From NCBI GenBank assembly GCA_903831635.1, contig CAIKYN010000084.1:1-12971 (forward strand): DNA of 12,971 bases. The letters are read 5' to 3'. The translations under genes were made by a program, and so were the position numbers. The stretch is from an uncultured Spartobacteria bacterium. Lineage in GTDB: Bacteria > Verrucomicrobiota > Verrucomicrobiia > Chthoniobacterales > UBA6821. Each line of letters opens with the position of its first letter. The first letter of the stretch is position 1. Positions 7,479-12,971 of this stretch are shown here, one piece after another. The notes under the pieces were generated by a model that did no database searches, had not been told where the DNA came from, and saw nothing but the letters and a program-made list of their open reading frames with translations.

Positions 7479-8408
7479 TCATCCAGCGTTTTTTTGAGTG
7501 TATTTTTTTTCAAGATCTTTCAGCCCGAATTTTTCCGCCAGGATCAAGGCAGCCTTTCTTTGGATTTTGCCCGAGGGACCAAGGTTAGGTATTTTGATCC
7601 AGGTGCATAACTGGGCATAACTCAGGTAAAGATTTCTCATGACCGGATGATAGAATTCGTGCCATGGCTTGAGTTCACCCGCAAAATGGAGAATTGCCTG
7701 ATCATCGGGAACTCCTTTCCAGTTTCGGATATACCCACGGGGAACAATCACCATTATTGCATTCCATTTGGGATCAAGTTGCTTGAGTTGACCATTGAAT
7801 AACAGGTTCAACAGATCCTGCTCCATGAACATCATCTTCTGGTGATTTTTGGCAATTAAATCAAAGGCTCGGGTCAATGGTTTCTCCGATTTCCATTGTT
7901 GGAGATCAATGAGGAGTACCCCTGAATTGAAATAGAAGGCCTCTCGAGAAAGTTCCAGTCGTACCGCGCTTTTAGTTGGCTCCATGGCATCGATCGCGGC
8001 ACCCAAGGACCTACCTTGAAGGTCTGTTTCAAACAATCGGTCAAGGCTTCCTCTCACGAGTATATCGCAGTCCAAGATGAGGCATTTCCTGTAACCTTCG
8101 GGAAGTCCTCGAGGTATCAGCAGCTTTCCATAAGCCGCTTCACTCACATGAGGTATCATGTTCCTGGTGTGCCGCCCAAGCTCTCTAATCAGTGAAGCCT
8201 CCATTTCCTGCAACCTTAACCTAAGGCCGAATGCAGCAGCGGTGGTCTGAAGCATGCGAACTCTTCCTTCAGAAACATTGTTGGTAAAAATGAATATATC
8301 CCTTCGGTTGAACGGATTAGAGAGAGCATAGGAGGCCAGAACAATACAGGCCTGAGCGACATACCCCTCATCGGTGGCCAAGGCAATGCACTCGTCTTCG
8401 TGAGGCAT
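7479..8408 (-). CDS. Glycosyltransferase family 8 protein
   Basis: GT-A fold retaining glycosyltransferase of the GT8 family (309 aa), cytosolic, related to LPS glucosyl/galactosyltransferases such as LgtC and RfaI/RfaJ. It starts with the family pattern ECIALATDEGYVAQA (5-19). The metal and nucleotide-sugar DxD motif is LDCDILV at 112-118, the acceptor-side FNSGVLLIDL is at 160-169, EQDLLN at 196-201, and the closing HFAGELKPW at 241-249. All expected key residues are present. The C-terminus is basic and helical (about 280-309), which could bind membrane as in other GT8 enzymes. Its ATG overlaps the stop of the upstream gene (TAATG), so the two are translationally coupled. Two sampled 60-base lines have about 38-48% GC, clearly below a sampled line in the GT4 gene (about 62%), hinting at separate acquisition. 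Confidence 0.9.
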   Translation of the reverse strand: MPHEDECIALATDEGYVAQACIVLASYALSNPFNRRDIFIFTNNVSEGRVRMLQTTAAAFGLRLRLQEMEASLIRELGRHTRNMIPHVSEAAYGKLLIPRGLPEGYRKCLILDCDILVRGSLDRLFETDLQGRSLGAAIDAMEPTKSAVRLELSREAFYFNSGVLLIDLQQWKSEKPLTRAFDLIAKNHQKMMFMEQDLLNLLFNGQLKQLDPKWNAIMVIVPRGYIRNWKGVPDDQAILHFAGELKPWHEFYHPVMRNLYLSYAQLCTWIKIPNLGPSGKIQRKAALILAEKFGLKDLEKKYTQKNAG

Positions 8409-9283
8409 TAGGAAAATTTCAATGCCTCTCCAAGATATCTGGGATGGAGATGTTCCACTTCAAGAAATCCTGCGTTAGCGGGTGCTGGTTTGTATTGCCG
8501 GAATGTCTTGATGATTCCGAGAGAGGCCGCACTCTCCAAGGGTCCTGCAAATCCGGAATCACCATCGCCGAAATAGGGCATCGAGACCCATTTCTCCATT
8601 TGGGCTGCTGTCAGAAAAAAACACCCAGAGTGGGGGTTGGGCCAGCGCTCAAAGCGCATGGCACTCCCCAAGACATTGCTTTCTAGGACCTGGCGGTCGG
8701 TCACATCCTGCCATGAGGCGGTGAAGTCGGGCCTGACGGATCCATCATGATAGAGCTTGTGGGCCGGATGGACCAGGGATCGCTCGAAGCGCTGCGGGGC
8801 GAGCGTTGTTTCCTCGCCGTATTCCTTCACGAACCATTCCAGCTTGTTCATGAAGAGTGCATCGGTGATCAAAAGATCATCCTCCAGATAACAGTACCAG
8901 TCGTAGCGGCCGAGATTTTCCCTGAGAACTTGATGACATGCAAAACCCAGTTTCATTGGCTCGGATCCGGTTTGCCGGTGATGAAAAAGAGCTGAGGGTG
9001 ATCCCAGGCTCGATATCAGATGATTCCCACCAGTCGTACAGACGGCGATATCGATCTGGGAGGCGAGAGACTGGTTGGCCTGGATGAGGAATCCGTTCCC
9101 CTTGCCCTCGACATGCTGCTGCAAGCAAAGAAGGAATGCCTGACGTGATCCGAGGCTCTCATGAAGCCCCTCAATGACGCGATCGAGAGCCTTCACACGA
9201 CGCGACACATCGCTGCCGGTCGAACCGTAAAAACCATTCCCGGATCCATAGAAATGAGGAATGACTATCAAGACCTTTCTCAT
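8408..9283 (-). CDS. Uncharacterised glycosyltransferase-like protein with EDD motif
   Basis: Protein of 291 aa without signal peptide. It opens with a beta strand (KVLIVIPHFYG, 3-13) and has an acidic cluster YLEDDLLI at 132-139 that looks like the metal/nucleotide-sugar site of GT-A fold glycosyltransferases. This is followed by PNPHSGCFFLT at 215-225 and a C-terminal FLEVEHLHPRYL (273-284). From memory it matches a family common in cyanobacteria that databases sometimes label calcium-binding protein; I know of no experimental function. It lies 52 bases after the PPIase-like gene in the same direction, and its stop overlaps the GT8 start by one base, so it probably acts in the same glycan pathway. 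Glycosyltransferase activity is inferred from fold motifs and context only. Confidence 0.72.
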   Translation of the reverse strand: MRKVLIVIPHFYGSGNGFYGSTGSDVSRRVKALDRVIEGLHESLGSRQAFLLCLQQHVEGKGNGFLIQANQSLASQIDIAVCTTGGNHLISSLGSPSALFHHRQTGSEPMKLGFACHQVLRENLGRYDWYCYLEDDLLITDALFMNKLEWFVKEYGEETTLAPQRFERSLVHPAHKLYHDGSVRPDFTASWQDVTDRQVLESNVLGSAMRFERWPNPHSGCFFLTAAQMEKWVSMPYFGDGDSGFAGPLESAASLGIIKTFRQYKPAPANAGFLEVEHLHPRYLGEALKFS

Positions 9284-9335
9284 CGGGGGAGCAACCTGTT
9301 TTCCAGCACAGCCTTTTCCATGTGAATATTTCGAT

Positions 9336-10151
9336 TTACGCAGTTCTATTCTTCAAGGCACCTGCAGGGTGTGCGGTAACTGAAGCGGTCTCTTCTTCAT
9401 CATGAGCCATAGGGCGTGGTGGTCGGCCTGTCATGGCAGCCATCTGCTGTTCTACCCAGTTGTTGAGAAGCTCTTCGAGCAGGCGGTTCCTCATCCGTAC
9501 ATCCAGAGCTGCCTCCCGGATATCGATCACCCGTACGACACAATGAAAATGACCGAGCTTTTTCGGCCCCAAGAGGGCACCGGATCTCGATCCGTTAACC
9601 AGAGCCGCAAGCCCTGAACTGAGGCGTCCCATTCCGATCGGCCCGACTTTTCTGACGGGTGGTTCACCGCCGTCGCTGTGGGCTAGTTCATGGGCTGCCT
9701 CCTCGAGAGTCTGCTCTCCCTCAAGGCACCGGAACAGAGCCTCTTCCGCCACAGCGGCATGGTGAAACTGGACCACCTCGAGGGTGACGCGGTCGAGAAG
9801 TCCTTTTCGCGAACGAAAGTACTCTGGAACCATCCGACCGAAGTTCTGCTCTCGGAATTTCTCGATCTTTTTTTCCCTTAGGGCCGCCACCGTCATTTCA
9901 GGTCGCGACAATCCCTCGAACACTGGGTTTGCAGGATCCACCTCGTTACGTTTGCACCAGGTGGCCCAAGCTTCGGCTATCTCTCCTTCGTTGCAGGCAA
10001 CTCCAGAAATCGCCTTGTCCAGGAGTGCTTCGCGAAGCACGACCGGCCAGAGGCGGTAGCTTTTCAGCGAGGAAAGAATTATCTCGAAATTGGCAAGGCT
10101 GGGAAGAATGTCCCCGAGCTTCACAACACGGGGAGGAGGAGTATTTTCCAT
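9336..10151 (-). CDS. Parvulin-like peptidyl-prolyl isomerase associated with type I secretion
   Basis: Predicted foldase-like protein of 271 aa. Residues 11-115 form a helical SurA/PpiC N-terminal-like region, including LREALLDKAISG (39-50) and the pattern ALREKKIEKFREQNFG (90-105) typical of this group. A parvulin-like domain follows at about 125-210, with EALFRCLEGEQTLEEAAHEL (137-156), GPIGMGRLS (170-178) and GHFHCVVRV (200-208). The usual HILV opening His and the Phe-containing VPEF loop are not evident, so catalysis is uncertain. The N-terminus has no signal peptide, unlike periplasmic SurA/PpiC proteins, which suggests a cytosolic role. From memory, closely similar proteins sit beside cNMP-domain HlyB-type exporters in cyanobacteria, so it probably handles the exported cargo before secretion. 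The tail from 240 on is low-complexity. It likely heads the leftward three-gene operon. Confidence 0.78.
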   Translation of the reverse strand: MENTPPPRVVKLGDILPSLANFEIILSSLKSYRLWPVVLREALLDKAISGVACNEGEIAEAWATWCKRNEVDPANPVFEGLSRPEMTVAALREKKIEKFREQNFGRMVPEYFRSRKGLLDRVTLEVVQFHHAAVAEEALFRCLEGEQTLEEAAHELAHSDGGEPPVRKVGPIGMGRLSSGLAALVNGSRSGALLGPKKLGHFHCVVRVIDIREAALDVRMRNRLLEELLNNWVEQQMAAMTGRPPRPMAHDEEETASVTAHPAGALKNRTA

Positions 10152-10246
10152 GGTCAGCCGTTATACACCCAATCTCGGGACATCACGAGAGCGAAAGTTC
10201 GACAATAAGCCGTTTCCTCCTACACTCAAATGACGTTCTTAACGCT
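10152..10246. promoter_or_regulatory. Divergent promoter region between PPIase-like and GT4 genes
   Basis: This 95-base spacer must hold promoters for the leftward foldase/glycosyltransferase operon and the rightward GT4 gene. On the plus strand TCGACA (10199-10204) and TACACT (10221-10226) are separated by 16 bases and give a weak match, with a very short leader before ATG 10247. On the minus strand TATAAC (10165-10160) lies about 9 bases from the ATG and would give an almost leaderless transcript, with a poor -35. Neither start has a clear Shine-Dalgarno. The assignments are tentative; only the divergent arrangement is firm. Confidence 0.3.
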
Positions 10247-11485
10247 ATGCGCATTCTCCTTGTTCATCCGAATTTCCCTTCCCAGCTCCGATCCATCGCC
10301 GCAGTGCTCGGCTCCAACCCAGCGCATGAGGTCTGCTTCCTGACGACTGCGGTGAATGGTGAGATGCCGGGTGTCCGCAAGATCATTTATCAACGAAAGA
10401 GGGAACCCTCCCCGCAGACTCATCACTACATCAGACCCTTTGAGGACACTATTCTTCACGGTCAGGGAGCTTACGAGGTGATGCTCGCGGAAAAGCAGAA
10501 GGGATGGATTCCCGATCTGATTTTCGGCCATGCGGGCTGGGGGCCTTGCCTGTTCATGAAGGATCTCTTCCCAAGGACACCTCTCGCACTCAACTTCGAG
10601 TGGTATTACCACTCGCACGGTACGGACTGTGACTTTGATCCATCAGAGCCCGTCACGGCTGACGACGAAGCCCGTATCCGCATCAAGAATGCCTGCCTCC
10701 TCTCGGAGTTAGCCAGCGCCGATGCAGGTCTGTGCCCGACTCGCTTCCAGTACGAGCAATACCCCCCCCATCTCCGCCAGCGCCTCATCATCTCGCACGA
10801 GGGAATCGACACGAATTTCTTCAAGCCGGATCCTGAGGCAAAACTCATCCTTTCCAAGCCAACTCCCGAGGACCCCAATCACAAGATTGATCTCTCAGGT
10901 CACAAGGAGATCGTGACCTATGCGACTCGAGGCATGGAGCCCTACCGCGGGTTCCCACAATTCATCGAAGCCGCCCATCTTCTTCTCCAGAAGCGTCCCA
11001 ACGTCCACATTGTGATCGCGGGTGATGACCGCGTGGCTTACGGCAAGGCTGCGCCTGCAGGAACAACTTACAAGAAGATGATGCTTGAGAAGTTTCCTTT
11101 GGATGAGGAACGCGTGCATTTCGTCGGCTCCCTGCCCTATGGGGAGTATGTGAAACTCCTCAAGTGCACCACTGCTCATGTTTACCTCACCCGACCCTTT
11201 GTCCTCTCGTGGTCGATGCTTGAGGCGATGGCCTGCGAAGGACTTGTTGTGGGGTCGGATACCCCTCCTGTGCAGGAGGTGATCACGAATGGCGTGAATG
11301 GACTTTTAGTAGACTTTTTCAAGCCCGATCAACTTGCCCAGACTCTGAGTAATGTGCTGGATCGGCCTGCTGATTTTATCCAGATGAAGAAAAAGGCCCG
11401 TGAAACAGTCCTGGCCAAATATGACCTAGGATCGTGCCTTCAGCAGCGTCTTGCCTGGCTCTCCGGCCTGCTCAACAAGAGGTAA
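10247..11485 (+). CDS. Glycosyltransferase family 4 (GT-B) protein
   Basis: Predicted cytosolic glycosyltransferase of 412 aa. The start ATG at 10247 is chosen because the reading frame opens there with a classical GT-B first strand (MRILLVHPNFPSQLRSIA). The frame is open back to 9929, but that part is antisense to the foldase-like gene and reads as nonsense. Landmarks: ISHEGIDTNFFKP at 182-194 linking the two domains, ATRGMEPYRGFPQFIEA at 226-242 for donor binding, VGSLPYGEYVKLL at 293-305, and the E-x7-E-like region LSWSMLEAMACEGLVV at 320-335 followed by SDTPPVQEVI. These fit GT4, which transfers sugars from nucleotide donors with retention. Donor identity is unknown; nearby rfbA/rfbC make a rhamnosyl donor plausible but unproven. 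It converges on rfbC across a 13-base gap containing a hairpin. Confidence 0.88.
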   Translation: MRILLVHPNFPSQLRSIAAVLGSNPAHEVCFLTTAVNGEMPGVRKIIYQRKREPSPQTHHYIRPFEDTILHGQGAYEVMLAEKQKGWIPDLIFGHAGWGPCLFMKDLFPRTPLALNFEWYYHSHGTDCDFDPSEPVTADDEARIRIKNACLLSELASADAGLCPTRFQYEQYPPHLRQRLIISHEGIDTNFFKPDPEAKLILSKPTPEDPNHKIDLSGHKEIVTYATRGMEPYRGFPQFIEAAHLLLQKRPNVHIVIAGDDRVAYGKAAPAGTTYKKMMLEKFPLDEERVHFVGSLPYGEYVKLLKCTTAHVYLTRPFVLSWSMLEAMACEGLVVGSDTPPVQEVITNGVNGLLVDFFKPDQLAQTLSNVLDRPADFIQMKKKARETVLAKYDLGSCLQQRLAWLSGLLNKR

Positions 11486-11512
11486 GAAGTACGCTGACTC
11501 AGCGGTACTTCT
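11485..11512. terminator. Hairpin between convergent GT4 and rfbC genes, likely bidirectional terminator
   Basis: AGAAGTAC (11485-11492) pairs perfectly with GTACTTCT (11505-11512). The stem continues inward with GCT/AGC (11493-11495 with 11501-11503) after a single bulged G, leaving a 5-base loop. The structure straddles the 13-base gap and takes in the last base of the GT4 stop and the last codons of rfbC. Neither side has a strong T run (the leftward exit reads TTACCTCTTGTT), so efficiency is uncertain, but position and symmetry suit a shared terminator or transcript-end stabiliser. Confidence 0.6.
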
Positions 11513-12050
11513 CACACTCCTCAAAGGAAGCCGCGATGGCATCCTTGGGGGAGACAAGGGGCTCGATGCCACGCTCCAGCGGCCAGTCGATAGCGAGGGC
11601 AGGATCATTCCAGCGAAGTGAACGCTCGGTGGAGGGAGCATAAGGAGCCGAAACCTTGTAGTGGAAGTCTGCAAGATCGCTCACGACCAGGAATCCATGG
11701 GCGCATCCCGGGGGAACCCAAAGCCGCTCGTGAGCATCTGAGGTGAGCATATACCCATCCCAGACGCCGAAGGTGGGAGAACTCTCACGCAAGTCTACCA
11801 GGACATCAAAGACACATCCAGAAGTCACCCAGACAAGTTTTCCCTGGGCTGCGTCACCCGCCTGATAATGAAGCCCTCGAAGGACATGGCGCGCGGAGCG
11901 AGAGTGATTGTCCTGAACGAAGTCAAAATCAATCCCCATATTGCGAAAGGTCTCCCTATTCCAGGACTCGAGGAAGAAACCCCGGGCGTCGCCGAAGACC
12001 TTCGGCTTGAGAAGGAAAGCGTCGTGGATTTTGGTGGGTAACTTTTGCAT
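11499..12050 (-). CDS. rfbC: dTDP-4-dehydrorhamnose 3,5-epimerase (RfbC/RmlC)
   Basis: Cytosolic cupin enzyme of dTDP-L-rhamnose synthesis that epimerises dTDP-4-keto-6-deoxyglucose at C3 and C5. Length (183 aa) is normal. Family hallmarks are intact: the N-terminal DARGFFLESWN (21-31), QDNHSRS (46-52), RGLHYQ at 58-63 with the catalytic base H61, K71 in the QGKLVWV strand, WVPPGCAHGFLV at 111-122, the YKVSAPYAP segment at 131-139 carrying the candidate catalytic tyrosine, and D149 in WNDP near the C-terminus. It follows rfbA by 17 bases on the same strand, so the two form an operon. The ATG has no clear Shine-Dalgarno. The product feeds rhamnosyltransferases; rfbB and rfbD, also needed for dTDP-rhamnose, are not in the window. 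Confidence 0.96.
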   Translation of the reverse strand: MQKLPTKIHDAFLLKPKVFGDARGFFLESWNRETFRNMGIDFDFVQDNHSRSARHVLRGLHYQAGDAAQGKLVWVTSGCVFDVLVDLRESSPTFGVWDGYMLTSDAHERLWVPPGCAHGFLVVSDLADFHYKVSAPYAPSTERSLRWNDPALAIDWPLERGIEPLVSPKDAIAASFEECEKYR

Positions 12051-12067
12051 CGATGTCAGATCAATTA

Positions 12068-12949
12068 CTATCTCTTGCGGCGCTTGAGCACCCCTCGGAG
12101 ATAGGTGCCGTAGGTGGATTTGCCAAGAGGCTCAAGGGAGCGCTCAAAGGCAGTCTCGTCCAAGAATCCCATCTGAAGCCCGATCTCCTCCAGGCAGGCG
12201 ATGCGGAGTCCCTGTCGATTCTGAATTGCTCTGACGAAGTCAGCCGCCTCAAGCAGTGACTCGTGGGTTCCCGTATCCAGCCATGCCGTGCCCCGACCGA
12301 GTTTCTGCACCTGGAGTCGTCCGGCATCAAGGTAGAGGCGATTCAGATCCGTGATCTCAAGCTCTCCGCGTGGAGAGGGCTTCAGACGGCGGGCCATGTC
12401 GACAACATCGGGACTGTAGAAGTAGAGCCCGGGAACGGCGTAGTTGCTCTTCGGCTCAGCAGGCTTCTCTTCAAGAGAAATGGCCTTGCCCGATGCATCG
12501 AACTCGACGACCCCATAGGCCGTAGGATCCGCCACCTCGTAGCCGAAAACGGTTGCTTGCTCCTTCAGGGCATCAGCTTCAGCCAAGGTATCCGTGAAGT
12601 CGTGTCCGTAGAAGAGATTGTCTCCAAGAACCAACGCTGCAGGCGCGCCCGCCAAGAATTCAGCTCCAATCAAAAAGGCCTGGGCCAAACCATCCGGGCT
12701 TGGCTGCTCGGCGTAGTCAAACTGAACTCCGTAGCGTGAGCCGTCTCCGAGCAACCTGCGAAACGAAGGCAGATCATGTGGTGTCGAGATGATCAGGATC
12801 TCCCGAATCCCGGCGAGCATGAGGACCGAGATCGGATAGTAAATCATCGGTTTGTCGTAGACCGGCATGAGCTGTTTGCTCACAGCCATGGTGAGGGGAT
12901 GAAGCCGGGAACCGGAACCTCCGGCGAGAACGATGCCTTTGCGATTCAT
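12068..12949 (-). CDS. rfbA: Glucose-1-phosphate thymidylyltransferase (RfbA/RmlA)
   Basis: Cytosolic nucleotidyltransferase that joins glucose-1-phosphate and dTTP to make dTDP-glucose, the first step of dTDP-L-rhamnose synthesis. The 293-aa length is typical of the family. The nucleotide-binding signature LAGGSGSRLHPLT is at 8-20, followed by SKQLMPVYDKPMIYYP (24-39), QPSPDGLAQAF at 82-92, the metal-binding LGDN at 108-111 (D110), EEKP at 160-163, and WLDTGTHESLLEA at 223-235 with the second metal ligand D225. All expected residues are present. The start lies 22 bases from the window edge with no good Shine-Dalgarno visible, so its promoter or an upstream rfb gene lies outside. It is co-directional with rfbC, 17 bases apart. 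Confidence 0.97.
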   Translation of the reverse strand: MNRKGIVLAGGSGSRLHPLTMAVSKQLMPVYDKPMIYYPISVLMLAGIREILIISTPHDLPSFRRLLGDGSRYGVQFDYAEQPSPDGLAQAFLIGAEFLAGAPAALVLGDNLFYGHDFTDTLAEADALKEQATVFGYEVADPTAYGVVEFDASGKAISLEEKPAEPKSNYAVPGLYFYSPDVVDMARRLKPSPRGELEITDLNRLYLDAGRLQVQKLGRGTAWLDTGTHESLLEAADFVRAIQNRQGLRIACLEEIGLQMGFLDETAFERSLEPLGKSTYGTYLRGVLKRRKR

Positions 12950-12971
12950 GTAATGAAGGTGTTTAGCGATT

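Noticed and set aside
9929..10246. Open upstream extension of the GT4 reading frame
   Set aside because: It is antisense to the foldase-like gene, its translation has no family resemblance, and the classical GT-B first strand begins at ATG 10247.
12263..12739. Rightward 158-residue open frame opposite rfbA
   Set aside because: It is fully antisense to rfbA, whose catalytic motifs are intact; the frame is a by-product of its codon use.
1..12971. Insertion sequences, CRISPR arrays, tRNA or rRNA genes
   Set aside because: I saw no transposase motif, no terminal inverted repeats, no regularly spaced direct repeats and no tRNA-like or rRNA-like sequence anywhere in the window.

Overview
The window carries an exoprotein/surface-glycan locus from a Gram-negative-type bacterium with roughly mid-50s % GC by eye. 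It holds eleven complete genes and one partial gene, and is densely packed. The evidence for an outer-membraned cell is a HlyB/HlyD-type type I secretion pair and dTDP-rhamnose precursor genes. The phylum cannot be fixed from sequence alone. The transporter, the foldase-like protein and one glycosyltransferase-like protein resemble families I remember mainly from cyanobacteria, but a Verrucomicrobia-like host is equally compatible. Shine-Dalgarno sequences are mostly weak.

Left edge (1-379): the 5' end of a leftward gene for an exported protein with a signal peptide and one RCC1-like repeat signature. A 211-bp divergent regulatory region follows, with a TATAAT box and a perfect 6-bp dyad.

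Rightward block (380-7432): an ABC exporter with an N-terminal cNMP-binding-like domain and a degenerate C39 peptidase domain, an FkbM-type methyltransferase, a HlyD-type membrane fusion protein, a second FkbM-like methyltransferase and a GT-B glycosyltransferase. The first three are tightly linked: the first two genes overlap by ATGA, and hlyD starts at or just after the end of fkbM. A methyltransferase therefore sits between the two parts of the secretion machine.

Leftward block (10151-7479): a parvulin-like peptidyl-prolyl isomerase of the type found beside such exporters, an uncharacterised glycosyltransferase-like protein with an EDD motif, and a GT8 glycosyltransferase. The last two are coupled through a TAATG overlap.

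Right part: a rightward GT4 glycosyltransferase (10247-11485) converges on a leftward rfbA-rfbC pair (12949-11499), which makes dTDP-glucose and epimerises the dTDP-rhamnose intermediate. A strong hairpin lies exactly between the convergent stops.

Working model (inference): the exporter, adaptor and cytosolic foldase secrete one or more large proteins. The two methyltransferases, the glycosyltransferases and dTDP-rhamnose supply build and cap a glycan, either on that cargo or on the cell surface. No TolC-type outer-membrane protein, no clear type I cargo and no rfbB/rfbD are present in the window.
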